Of a DNA stretch of 64,000 nt, positions 55,953-64,000 are shown piece by piece (position 1 is the stretch's first letter; each line of letters opens with the position of its first letter). The position numbers and the translations under genes were made by a program. The notes beneath the pieces were generated by a model, which worked only from the letters and a program-made list of their open reading frames with translations, was not told where the DNA came from and searched no databases. Source of the stretch: Cytomitobacter sp965233735 (GTDB lineage Bacteria; Pseudomonadota; Alphaproteobacteria; CAJXXZ01; 1604HC); assembly GCA_965233735.1 (NCBI GenBank), contig OZ247501.1:434001-498000 (forward strand). The letters run 5' to 3'.

Positions 55953-57623
55953 TCAAGCAGAGTATAAATTAATATATTCTGAGAATAAGTTTGCATTGAT
56001 TATATTTAGTTGATCTATAGATTGAGTTGGTAATTGATTCATAAACTTTATTTCTTCTGGATAACTATATATTTCTGTTATATCTCGCTTTTCATCAACT
56101 TGTTCTTCTCCACTTAACTCTTTTATCATCAAAAATTTTACTAAAATGTCTGCACTTAACTCTCTCTTTTCTAAGATTTCATCTTTCATTTTGTACATTA
56201 CTTCATCTGCTTCAGAATATAATCCTCCTACAAATGAATATTTCTTGAATTTTCCTTTGGCTGTTGCTTCATCATACTTCTTTTTTACATCAAATTTATC
56301 ATGATACCCTCCAACTGATTGAAATATTCTGTATGGGTGTTGCTTTCTATATGGGTATCCTATTTCGCTATATTCTTGCATTATACTTTTGAATTTTTCA
56401 AATACAAATTCTAATTCTGAAACCGGCTCTCCTCTACGATTTTTAAAATCAGAATTCGGATCAACTTTAACTTTCAATACGCTTCTATTTCCAACAAGTT
56501 TATTCCATTCTTCTTCTCCTATCATTCTTCCAACATATGAATACTCAACTCCCGTTGCTCCATATTCTTCAAATGCCTGATCATATTTGAATTGAATTCT
56601 TTTTAAAGCTTGAGAAGTTTCTATAAAATCGTTGGATTCAATGTATTCACTATCTATTACTTTATGTATCACATAATATTGAGCAAATCCTTCTTCCCAA
56701 TTTGGTGATGCAATTCTTGATGGTAAAGATTTTCTTAAAAATTTACGATAATTGGATTCTGATTCTCCTAATTCTTGATATTTAGGCCTCTCTACGTACA
56801 TGTTCATCAACATGTCGAGCTTTTCTACAGGACTCTGACCCTCCATGGCCTCTAAAATGATATGTTTTGAAGCTAATATTGAAGTTTTGTCTCTTGATAA
56901 TGTTCTATATTTTGCATCAGCTTGCTTTGATATATCTTTTATAAAAGCTAGGCTACCATTGAATTTTTGGGTTTTATATTCAATGCATTCTTTATATTGA
57001 TACTCAAAAAACTTGTATAATTCAGTTTGAATGTATTCTTTATGGGAGCTTTTTGCTTCTTCGGAGGCAAAAGTTCTTGATTCATGCTCTTCAATTACTT
57101 TTCTTGCACCATTAATTTGATACATTACTTCTAAAAATAATTTCTGATTATAATTTCCATATCCTTCTATAAATTCTGCATATTCTTTATGTATCGAATT
57201 TAAAAACTCCTTGTCCTCGTATATATATCTTATCATTGCATATTCTTCTATAGTATCTGCTTTGCTTTGCTTTGCTTTGCTTTGCAAGTCTTTAACAGTT
57301 AATTTAGATAAATCAATAGCATATGCCTCTTCATCATTTCCATCTAAAAGCATAATTGATTTTATTAAACCTATTTTATTTTTTGCTATATTTTCAATAT
57401 TTTCAATAATTTGATTCATATGATCATTTAAAGTAATATCATAAGCTTCAAAACCACAATCTTCTATTTCTTCTTTCATTTTCTTAATAGAATCTTGAAC
57501 ATCAGATTTTCTTTGAGAATTAGTATTTAATGATATACCTATAGTTTCCTTTAATTGATCTTCATTAGCAGTAATGCTTATAGATAAAAATAGTAATAAT
57601 GCTACCTTATGTAGTTGTTTCAT
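55953..57623 (-). CDS. Exported protein with an identical inverted twin, variant 1
   Basis: The 556-residue product has a signal peptide (VALLLFLSISITA, cleavage near residue 19). Residues 1-52 and about 134-556 are nearly identical to the protein at 61423. Residues of about 53-133 are unrelated to it. The shared part is helical and charged, and I do not recognise a family. The ATG is preceded by a very strong AGGAGG ribosome-binding site. The variable block contains a CAAAG repeat. The gene points away from vgrG, so both twins diverge from the vgrG module. An immunity, adaptor or surface role is possible; the signal peptide argues against direct loading on the T6SS spike. Confidence 0.75.
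   Translation of the reverse strand: MKQLHKVALLLFLSISITANEDQLKETIGISLNTNSQRKSDVQDSIKKMKEEIEDCGFEAYDITLNDHMNQIIENIENIAKNKIGLIKSIMLLDGNDEEAYAIDLSKLTVKDLQSKAKQSKADTIEEYAMIRYIYEDKEFLNSIHKEYAEFIEGYGNYNQKLFLEVMYQINGARKVIEEHESRTFASEEAKSSHKEYIQTELYKFFEYQYKECIEYKTQKFNGSLAFIKDISKQADAKYRTLSRDKTSILASKHIILEAMEGQSPVEKLDMLMNMYVERPKYQELGESESNYRKFLRKSLPSRIASPNWEEGFAQYYVIHKVIDSEYIESNDFIETSQALKRIQFKYDQAFEEYGATGVEYSYVGRMIGEEEWNKLVGNRSVLKVKVDPNSDFKNRRGEPVSELEFVFEKFKSIMQEYSEIGYPYRKQHPYRIFQSVGGYHDKFDVKKKYDEATAKGKFKKYSFVGGLYSEADEVMYKMKDEILEKRELSADILVKFLMIKELSGEEQVDEKRDITEIYSYPEEIKFMNQLPTQSIDQLNIINANLFSEYINLYSA
57226..57468 (-). other. Variable cassette, version 1 (81 codons)
   Basis: Within otherwise identical arms this 243-bp block has no similarity to the 249-bp block at 61578-61826. 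Both blocks sit in frame, so each swap keeps the protein intact. Two single-base differences lie just upstream of the boundary. Confidence 0.85.
57259..57280 (-). repeat. Pentanucleotide repeat, four and a half copies, inside the variable cassette
   Basis: On the plus strand GCTTT is repeated four times and followed by GC. It lies inside a coding frame, and five is not a multiple of three, so gain or loss of a unit would break the protein. Confidence 0.75.
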
Positions 57624-57813
57624 AAAACCTCCTAAATTTTAATAGACCCTATTAAACTTCATTGCAATGTTAACTGAAATTTAACATATTTTCTATATTT
57701 TAAGCTCAATGAAAGCTTTTGTGCATTCCATATCACTATATCTATATAATTCTTGTTCACAAGATTTCTTAGTATCAATTTTTGATTATATTATAAAGTA
57801 TTTTGGAATTTAA

Positions 57814-60708
57814 ATGTTTAGTGTTAATGAAATAGATATATTTGGTGATATAAGTCAGTATTTTGAAAAAACTAAAAAAACAAGTAGTGTTCCAATTGCG
57901 CATATTGGTTGTGATGATTGGGAAAATCAAACTTATGAAGATAGTCAGGGCTTTATTTATGAATTGACTATAGAAGAAGAATTGTCAAAACCATTTTATA
58001 TTAAGGGAGAAGCATCATTTTTATTCAAATTACCATCAAGTGGAATTGGGAAAAATATGCATATTGGTTTAAAAATTGGAAAGCCTCATGCAGATATAAA
58101 ACATTGGCATGGTATTGCAACTGAATGGTCATATAATGGTCCGAAATTTGTTGATGAAGATACTTCCAAAAAGCTGTATTCCTATAGCTTCGTCATTAGG
58201 CCCGAAGTACAGTTTAGATTATCTAAGATTCAAAATCGTATTTTCTTTCCTAACGATGGAGGACAAAATGCCGATGGTTATGTCCCATTTAATAAAGCAA
58301 AGTTGATGGAATCTATTATAGAAAATTTAATAAAAGCTAATCATATGCCTTTAGATAATAAAATAAATAAAGATAGAGTTAGAATTTCGATTGAAGATAT
58401 GAAGAAATTTTATATTGAGAGAAAGAATACTATAAATATTAAATTACAGAGTATAAATGCAGCTAGTAAAGGAATTGAGATTGATGATGAAAATGAAAAA
58501 GATGTAGGTGATACAGAAGTTGATCTCTTCGGGAAAATGGCAGTCGATGCCTGGATGGATGATCTTGATGCTGATTATAAATTACATTTATATAATCATC
58601 CTCGATCTGATTTTATTAATTATCAAGATAAAACAAATTTCGAAACTGATGAAAAAGAAGAATATCAGGAATATATTGTTCAATATAATGAAAGCGATTG
58701 GGATTTTTTAAATAGAATCTTACGAGATTTTGGAATATATTACTGCTTTGATCATAGCATTCAACATAGTGGAATTGTATTTTACAATAATCCACAAGGG
58801 ATGCCTCAATCTGATCCGGAAGAGGAAGATGATGATGGAGATTTGGATGATTGGAATATCTCTGGAGTTTCTGTTAATGAAGAAGATAATAATAATTCCA
58901 CCTCTACCGAAACTTTCTCCACCTACATTGATTATGCCAACGCGATTCATATTTATAAACCAGATGGAGAAGTTAATATTAGCAAAACAAATGAAAAGTT
59001 ATCTCAAAAATTTCAAGATAAACTTGGGAAAGCTCCTAGAAATGGGTTGCCAATTGACGGAGATGTAGAGCAAGTTTACAAGATGGATAAAATCGATCCA
59101 TTTACAGAGTCAAAACCACTTCATTATGCGAAAGTTGATTACACTAATCTTGATGATAAATATATTAAAGAATGGAAAGAAGTGCATCAACATGTAGTTT
59201 CAGGAGTGAATACTTATGGGTATAATCCAGATTACGATCCAGAAAAGCGTAATATTTTAGGAGAATCAACAAAGAAAAATGCCAATGATATTTATAGCGA
59301 AACATTTACTACTGAGCAAAAAACCAAAGATTATCAAAATATAAATGAACAATATGTTGATTCAACTGAAATTGAATATCACGCTACAACTCAACGCCAA
59401 GAAGTTAGTCCAGGATATAAATTTGTCCTCACTCACCATCCAGACATAGAAATGAATGGGCAATATTATGTTAAGCGAGTCACTCATAGATTATTTTATG
59501 ATGATACGGATGGAAATTCTTATAACCAAGATTCAGGGGATGAAATGAAGTTGTTTTATGAAAACAAAGCCGTTTTTTCGAAAATTGATATCCCATTCAA
59601 AGTAAAAACACAACCTCGTCGTCAAATAATGAGCGTTCAAACTGGAATAGTAGTTGGTCCAGAAGATCAAGAACTTTATACAAATGATTTAGGGCAAGTA
59701 AAAGTTTATTTTCATTGGGATAATAATCGAAAAATTTTAAGCCAAGGTGAAATGTTAGATCGTGCAATTTGGATTCGAGTATCTCAATGGGGAGGAGCTG
59801 GAAATAATTGGGGAGGATTTTTCGTTCCAAGAATTGGGCAAGAAGTAATAATATCATTCGAAAATGGAAACCCTAATTGCCCTATAATTACAGGATGTGT
59901 TTATAATAGAAGTAATTTGCCCCCATATGATATGACTACAGAAGATAAAAATATAAAAACTGGATTGAAAACTAAATCTCTTAAAGAAACTGAAGATGAT
60001 GAAGAGCCTGGGTTTAATGAATTAAGTTTTGATGACAAAGCTAGTGAAGAAAAAATATTCTTGCAAGCAGAAAAAGACTATGAAGAAATTATAAAAGATG
60101 GAAAATCATCAACAATCAAAACTGGATCTAGTGAATTAATTATCGAGCGTGGAGATAGAAAAATTACATTAATGGGAGAAGAAGAACCTACTGATGGTGA
60201 TGGAAATGATACTTTAATAATTAAAAATGGAAATAAAGAAATAAAATTAGAATCAGAAGAAGCAAAGCAATTTTTAACTCAAATATTAAAAGGAGATAAA
60301 ATTAATAAGATTGATGAAGGAAATTATAATTTAGAAATCACAAAAGGAAATAAGAAAACTCAATTAGATGAAGGTGATTCTAGCATAACAATTTCAAAAG
60401 GAGATATGGAAATCAATTTAGACTCAGGAGACAAAAAAGAAACTATATCTGGTAATAAAAATTTAACTATTAACAGCGGTAATTATACTATCAAAATTAG
60501 CGGAGGAAATATGGAAATTAGCGCAAATCAAATCACATATGAAGCGATGTCGAATCTTACATTGAAATCTGGAGGAAATTTATCTATTGAAGCTGGAGGA
60601 AAATTATCTATAAAAGGATCAATTGTTGAAATGGAAAGTGATACAATGATGGATGTAAAAGCTTCTGCAATATTGAATATTAAAGGAACTATGGTGAATT
60701 TAAACTAA
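57814..60708 (+). CDS. vgrG: Type VI secretion spike protein VgrG (TssI)
   Basis: VgrG trimers form the tip of the T6SS needle. The 964-residue protein has the gp27-like N-terminal part, then the gp5 OB-fold at about residues 605-700. That part contains VQTGIVVGPEDQELYTNDLGQVKVYFHWD, WIRVSQWGGAGNNWGGFFVPRIGQEV and ITGCVYNRSNLPPY, the family core. After it residues 712-964 form a repeat-rich beta stalk (DKKETISGNKNLTIN, KLSIKGS) ending in MVNLN. A strongly acidic insertion near residue 330 is unusual. No enzymatic extension is visible at the C-terminus. It overlaps the MORN gene by one base and is 82 bp from arm 1. Confidence 0.95.
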   Translation: MFSVNEIDIFGDISQYFEKTKKTSSVPIAHIGCDDWENQTYEDSQGFIYELTIEEELSKPFYIKGEASFLFKLPSSGIGKNMHIGLKIGKPHADIKHWHGIATEWSYNGPKFVDEDTSKKLYSYSFVIRPEVQFRLSKIQNRIFFPNDGGQNADGYVPFNKAKLMESIIENLIKANHMPLDNKINKDRVRISIEDMKKFYIERKNTINIKLQSINAASKGIEIDDENEKDVGDTEVDLFGKMAVDAWMDDLDADYKLHLYNHPRSDFINYQDKTNFETDEKEEYQEYIVQYNESDWDFLNRILRDFGIYYCFDHSIQHSGIVFYNNPQGMPQSDPEEEDDDGDLDDWNISGVSVNEEDNNNSTSTETFSTYIDYANAIHIYKPDGEVNISKTNEKLSQKFQDKLGKAPRNGLPIDGDVEQVYKMDKIDPFTESKPLHYAKVDYTNLDDKYIKEWKEVHQHVVSGVNTYGYNPDYDPEKRNILGESTKKNANDIYSETFTTEQKTKDYQNINEQYVDSTEIEYHATTQRQEVSPGYKFVLTHHPDIEMNGQYYVKRVTHRLFYDDTDGNSYNQDSGDEMKLFYENKAVFSKIDIPFKVKTQPRRQIMSVQTGIVVGPEDQELYTNDLGQVKVYFHWDNNRKILSQGEMLDRAIWIRVSQWGGAGNNWGGFFVPRIGQEVIISFENGNPNCPIITGCVYNRSNLPPYDMTTEDKNIKTGLKTKSLKETEDDEEPGFNELSFDDKASEEKIFLQAEKDYEEIIKDGKSSTIKTGSSELIIERGDRKITLMGEEEPTDGDGNDTLIIKNGNKEIKLESEEAKQFLTQILKGDKINKIDEGNYNLEITKGNKKTQLDEGDSSITISKGDMEINLDSGDKKETISGNKNLTINSGNYTIKISGGNMEISANQITYEAMSNLTLKSGGNLSIEAGGKLSIKGSIVEMESDTMMDVKASAILNIKGTMVNLN

Positions 60709-61310
60709 TGAATAATTCAAATAAAATAAAATTCAATGATGCACCTATTGATGAGCATAGTAGTAAGATTCTAGATATTATTAAAGAACAAAAATCTGAA
60801 TGTGAATTAGATGAAAAAGAAAATTTCATTGACAATGAATTCAAGGAAATAATGAAAGATGGAAAGGTAAGTGAGAAGCATTTATTAAAAGATGGGTTAA
60901 AAAATGGAGAAATAATTTATTATAAAGACGGAAGAATTTCTCAAAGAGTTAATTATGAAGAAGGAAAAATTGATGGAACAGTAGAAATATATAAAGATGG
61001 GGTTTTAAATTTAATTATGAATTATCAAAATGAAGTTCCTCATGGTCCTATGTATTCATTTTCTGGAGGGAAATTATTACAAATGGGACAATATATTAAA
61101 GGACTTAAGAATGGTACATTTTTCTCTTTTAAAGATGCATATTTGATGCAAGAGCAAAATTATAAAAATGATTTGTTATATGGTAATCATATTGTATATC
61201 ACCCTAAATCAACTCAAATATTTGAATTAGGTCAATATGAGAACAATGATAAAATTGGAATTTGGAAGCAATTTAATATTAAAGGAGAAGTTATAAAAGA
61301 ATCTCACTAA
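60708..61310 (+). CDS. MORN-repeat protein coupled to vgrG
   Basis: The 200-residue protein has a short acidic N-terminus and five to six MORN/YwqK-like repeats from about residue 62: KNGEIIYYKDGRISQRVNYEEGKIDG, then VPHGPMYSF, then KNGTFFSFKD, then YGNHIVYHP. No signal peptide is present. It starts inside the vgrG stop (TAATG), so the two are translated together. MORN proteins next to vgrG often act as adaptors or as immunity proteins for the delivered toxin. Which of these applies cannot be decided from the sequence. Its stop is only four bases from inverted repeat arm 2. Confidence 0.75.
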   Translation: MNNSNKIKFNDAPIDEHSSKILDIIKEQKSECELDEKENFIDNEFKEIMKDGKVSEKHLLKDGLKNGEIIYYKDGRISQRVNYEEGKIDGTVEIYKDGVLNLIMNYQNEVPHGPMYSFSGGKLLQMGQYIKGLKNGTFFSFKDAYLMQEQNYKNDLLYGNHIVYHPKSTQIFELGQYENNDKIGIWKQFNIKGEVIKESH

Positions 61311-61422
61311 TCTGATGGAATGCACAAAAGCTTTCATTGAGCTTAAAATATAGAAAATATGTTAAATTTCAGTTAACATTGCAATGAAGTTTAATAGGGT
61401 CTATTAAAATTTAGGAGGTTTT

Positions 61423-63099
61423 ATGAAACAACTACATAAGGTAGCATTATTACTATTTTTATCTATAAGCATTACTGCTAATGAAGATCAATTAAAGGAA
61501 ACTATAGGTATATCATTAAATACTAATTCTCAAAGAAAATCTGATGTGCAGGATTCTATTAAGAAAATGAAAGAAGAGAAGATTGATTCTGCAGGAATAG
61601 ATAGATTTAATCAATCAGGATATGATACTAGAGTAATTTCAGTTAAAAAATTATACCCAAATATTTCTGAAAAAGATTGTAAATTTATATTTTATGCAAT
61701 GATATTATGCAGGAAGAAAACTGATGAATTTATAAAAAAATTCTATAACATGAATATTATAGAGAGAGATAAATGGGCTACAGCATTAGATAATAAAGCT
61801 CAAAGTGCCTTTGCTATGTTAAAATTTATATACGAGGACAAGGAGTTTTTAAATTCGATACATAAAGAATATGCAGAATTTATAGAAGGATATGGAAATT
61901 ATAATCAGAAATTATTTTTAGAAGTAATGTATCAAATTAATGGTGCAAGAAAAGTAATTGAAGAGCATGAATCAAGAACTTTTGCCTCCGAAGAAGCAAA
62001 AAGCTCCCATAAAGAATACATTCAAACTGAATTATACAAGTTTTTTGAGTATCAATATAAAGAATGCATTGAATATAAAACCCAAAAATTCAATGGTAGC
62101 CTAGCTTTTATAAAAGATATATCAAAGCAAGCTGATGCAAAATATAGAACATTATCAAGAGACAAAACTTCAATATTAGCTTCAAAACATATCATTTTAG
62201 AGGCCATGGAGGGTCAGAGTCCTGTAGAAAAGCTCGACATGTTGATGAACATGTACGTAGAGAGGCCTAAATATCAAGAATTAGGAGAATCAGAATCCAA
62301 TTATCGTAAATTTTTAAGAAAATCTTTACCATCAAGAATTGCATCACCAAATTGGGAAGAAGGATTTGCTCAATATTATGTGATACATAAAGTAATAGAT
62401 AGTGAATACATTGAATCCAACGATTTTATAGAAACTTCTCAAGCTTTAAAAAGAATTCAATTCAAATATGATCAGGCATTTGAAGAATATGGAGCAACGG
62501 GAGTTGAGTATTCATATGTTGGAAGAATGATAGGAGAAGAAGAATGGAATAAACTTGTTGGAAATAGAAGCGTATTGAAAGTTAAAGTTGATCCGAATTC
62601 TGATTTTAAAAATCGTAGAGGAGAGCCGGTTTCAGAATTAGAATTTGTATTTGAAAAATTCAAAAGTATAATGCAAGAATATAGCGAAATAGGATACCCA
62701 TATAGAAAGCAACACCCATACAGAATATTTCAATCAGTTGGAGGGTATCATGATAAATTTGATGTAAAAAAGAAGTATGATGAAGCAACAGCCAAAGGAA
62801 AATTCAAGAAATATTCATTTGTAGGAGGATTATATTCTGAAGCAGATGAAGTAATGTACAAAATGAAAGATGAAATCTTAGAAAAGAGAGAGTTAAGTGC
62901 AGATATTTTAGTAAAATTTTTGATGATAAAAGAGTTAAGTGGAGAAGAACAAGTTGATGAAAAGCGAGATATAACAGAAATATATAGTTATCCAGAAGAA
63001 ATAAAGTTTATGAATCAATTACCAACTCAATCTATAGATCAACTAAATATAATCAATGCAAACTTATTCTCAGAATATATTAATTTATACTCTGCTTGA
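61423..63099 (+). CDS. Exported protein with an identical inverted twin, variant 2
   Basis: The 558-residue product shares its signal peptide, first 52 residues and final 423 residues with the protein at 55953-57623. Residues 53-135 differ completely and include a region with several Cys and aromatic residues (CKFIFYAMILCRKK). The upstream region with AGGAGG is the same as for variant 1, so both are probably expressed at similar levels. No family is recognised. Its partner arrangement with vgrG and MORN is a mirror image of variant 1. Confidence 0.75.
   Translation: MKQLHKVALLLFLSISITANEDQLKETIGISLNTNSQRKSDVQDSIKKMKEEKIDSAGIDRFNQSGYDTRVISVKKLYPNISEKDCKFIFYAMILCRKKTDEFIKKFYNMNIIERDKWATALDNKAQSAFAMLKFIYEDKEFLNSIHKEYAEFIEGYGNYNQKLFLEVMYQINGARKVIEEHESRTFASEEAKSSHKEYIQTELYKFFEYQYKECIEYKTQKFNGSLAFIKDISKQADAKYRTLSRDKTSILASKHIILEAMEGQSPVEKLDMLMNMYVERPKYQELGESESNYRKFLRKSLPSRIASPNWEEGFAQYYVIHKVIDSEYIESNDFIETSQALKRIQFKYDQAFEEYGATGVEYSYVGRMIGEEEWNKLVGNRSVLKVKVDPNSDFKNRRGEPVSELEFVFEKFKSIMQEYSEIGYPYRKQHPYRIFQSVGGYHDKFDVKKKYDEATAKGKFKKYSFVGGLYSEADEVMYKMKDEILEKRELSADILVKFLMIKELSGEEQVDEKRDITEIYSYPEEIKFMNQLPTQSIDQLNIINANLFSEYINLYSA
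61578..61826 (+). other. Variable cassette, version 2 (83 codons)
   Basis: This block replaces the unrelated one at 57226-57468 inside the twin gene. Both flanks are almost identical between twins, so a clean exchange or gene conversion with a defined end is implied. It has no pentanucleotide repeat. Confidence 0.85.
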
Positions 63100-63128
63100 T
63101 TTTATTTTTAAAAATAATATAATAATAT

Positions 63129-63164
63129 ACTTAGACCTTTTTACTGGGGGTAGGATGTCTAAGT
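63129..63164. other. Hairpin with a G-rich loop between twin 2 and the BamE-like gene
   Basis: ACTTAGAC (63129-63136) and GTCTAAGT (63157-63164) form a perfect eight-bp stem. The loop contains five consecutive G. It lies between convergent genes, so it may be a bidirectional terminator, although there is no long T run. Confidence 0.4.
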
Positions 63165-63196
63165 ACATTATAAATATAATCCAATTTAAAAATTAA

Positions 63197-63574
63197 CTAT
63201 ATTGATGCAGATCCAACATAATCAAATAACTCACTAACCCACTTTGTCTTAATAAGATTCGGCTTCACATGAGGAACTGATTTCAACTTTTTTTCAATTT
63301 GACCATTTCTTACAGAACTAATCACATCATTTTTAATTTCAATTTTCATCCATTTTGATTTGCGAAATAATAAACTTTTTTCATAAGATTCAAAATAAAA
63401 TATTATGTTGGAATTCATTGGATGTTTAACTACAGACTCTCCATATTTTTTAAAAAAATCATGTTTATTCATGCCAACAACATTGTTTTTTATTATATAT
63501 CCATGTTTAATACTGCTACATCCAATAAGAAAAATAGAAATTAAAAACACAAAAATCATAATGAATTTTCCCAT
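63197..63574 (-). CDS. Small lipoprotein, BamE/SmpA-like
   Basis: BamE helps the outer-membrane assembly complex. The 125-residue protein has a lipoprotein signal ending in the lipobox LIGCSS. The mature part has the typical BamE layout: VVGMNKHDFFKKYGESV near residue 33 (family: G-TK-EV---LG-P), then FYFES and a final strand ending ISSVRNG. The similarity is weak, so a different small lipoprotein is possible. It overlaps the valS stop by 19 bp; a second ATG at 63559 would overlap by four bases only. Confidence 0.55.
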   Translation of the reverse strand: MGKFIMIFVFLISIFLIGCSSIKHGYIIKNNVVGMNKHDFFKKYGESVVKHPMNSNIIFYFESYEKSLLFRKSKWMKIEIKNDVISSVRNGQIEKKLKSVPHVKPNLIKTKWVSELFDYVGSASI

Positions 63575-64000
63575 ATTCTGATTATATTATCTACCTTTTT
63601 TAATTCTTGGCTAAATTTTTCTATTCTATTATTCATTTCTTCTTTAACATCATCTGGAGCTTTTTTCATAAAATATTCATTATCTATCTTGTTTTTAGCA
63701 TTCATATAATTTTTCTCTAAATCTTCTTTGATTTTTACAAATTTATTTCTTATCTTACTTTCATCATAATCTTTAATAGGAATACATAAGTATCCACCAT
63801 GAATAGGATAGGGAATATCATTATTTCTGCTTTCTTTTGCAAGTTCTATCTTGTTTTTTGTAATTTTTTCCACAATTTCATGTAAATCTTCATATGTATT
63901 TTTTGAAGGAACAAATAAAATAGACTGACTATCTACATCAAACATTGCTTTACAAAACCTTATAGAATCTAAAATACTTCTAACAAATTTTATTTCACTA
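63556..64000 (-). CDS. valS: Valyl-tRNA synthetase, C-terminal part (5' end outside window)
   Basis: Only the last 148 codons or so lie in the window; the frame is open to the right edge. The sequence fits the ValS tail: RSILDSIRFCKAMF (family: V-AIR--R), then IPIKDYDESKIRNKF and the C-terminal coiled coil with NKIDNEYFMKKAPDDVKEEM (family: F-A-NAP--VV--E). The enzyme charges tRNA-Val in the cytoplasm. The frame keeps going to the end of the window, so the internal ATG at 63945 is not the start. Confidence 0.9.
   Translation of the reverse strand, partial: SEIKFVRSILDSIRFCKAMFDVDSQSILFVPSKNTYEDLHEIVEKITKNKIELAKESRNNDIPYPIHGGYLCIPIKDYDESKIRNKFVKIKEDLEKNYMNAKNKIDNEYFMKKAPDDVKEEMNNRIEKFSQELKKVDNIIRIWENSL

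Larger units (their letters stand above)
55944..57731. repeat. Inverted repeat arm 1 (left)
   Basis: This 1788-bp stretch is the reverse complement of 61315-63108 at almost every position apart from a variable block at 57226-57468. It includes the whole coding sequence, about 100 bp of upstream DNA with promoter and ribosome-binding site, and the first bases past the stop. Homology ends at 57731, 82 bp before the vgrG start. Confidence 0.95.
61315..63108. repeat. Inverted repeat arm 2 (right)
   Basis: This 1794-bp stretch is the inverted counterpart of 55944-57731. It differs by a 249-bp variable block (61578-61826) and a few point changes. It starts four bases after the MORN gene stop. The arms flank a 3583-bp centre (57732-61314) with vgrG and the MORN gene. 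Confidence 0.95.

Noticed and set aside
55953..57623. Twin genes as T6SS effectors loaded on VgrG
   Set aside because: Both have Sec signal peptides, which does not suit loading from the cytoplasm, so I keep their role open.
55944..63108. Insertion sequence or composite transposon
   Set aside because: The repeat arms carry exported protein genes, no transposase is present, and no target-site duplication or terminal repeat is visible.

Overview
The window is very AT-rich, densely packed DNA from what looks like a reduced-genome alphaproteobacterial endosymbiont. Housekeeping proteins are shorter than usual. Genes overlap by a few bases in many operons. There is one RNase P RNA and two isolated tRNA genes, and many genes encode Sec-exported proteins without recognisable homologues. 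A type VI secretion system (T6SS) together with peptidoglycan and fatty-acid genes and an hdaA-like gene beside a PerM-like gene suits a Holosporales-type protist symbiont, such as the diplonemid endosymbionts. That placement is inference; no rRNA is present to confirm it.

Regions: (1) 1-3.8 kb holds a large exported leucine-rich-repeat protein that appears frameshifted at a ten-A tract. (2) 3.9-13.9 kb holds murJ, a 2-Cys peroxiredoxin, rnpB, an ndk-pgsA-perM-hdaA operon, a secreted coiled-coil protein, accD and ftsK. (3) 14-25.2 kb mixes a decayed pseudogene, several exported proteins of unknown role, a TPR-secretin lipoprotein, uppP, fabI, yraN-rnhA and dapB, and ends with a candidate secreted CE-clan cysteine peptidase. 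(4) 25.2-30.8 kb holds dapF, glmU-glmS and sppA. (5) 30.9-36.3 kb is a tssL-tssM-tssA operon. (6) 36.4-43.8 kb holds rseP-bamA-skp-fabZ (without lpxD or lpxA), tRNA-Gln, xthA, dnaQ and rnd. (7) 43.9-45.2 kb is a 43-bp minisatellite of about 31.5 copies between convergent genes. (8) 45.4-55.9 kb holds pyrG, secG, cca, tatD, tRNA-Cys, a small repeat, priA, dnaX, tsaC and rsmE. (9) 55.9-63.1 kb is a vgrG-MORN module framed by two inverted, almost identical 1.79-kb genes. (10) The right edge has a BamE-like lipoprotein and the 3' end of valS.

Together the genes describe a cell that still makes peptidoglycan (glmS, glmU, dapB, dapF, murJ, uppP), fatty acids and phospholipids (accD, fabI, fabZ, pgsA), and outer-membrane proteins (bamA, skp, a BamE-like lipoprotein). 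It may have lost lipid A synthesis. It keeps a T6SS whose VgrG lies in a potentially invertible segment.

The most unusual structures are the inverted repeat around vgrG, whose two arms differ only by an 81/83-codon cassette (plus a few point changes), and the 43-bp array. The poly-A frameshift in the LRR gene and the possible secreted Ulp1/YopJ-like peptidase come next.
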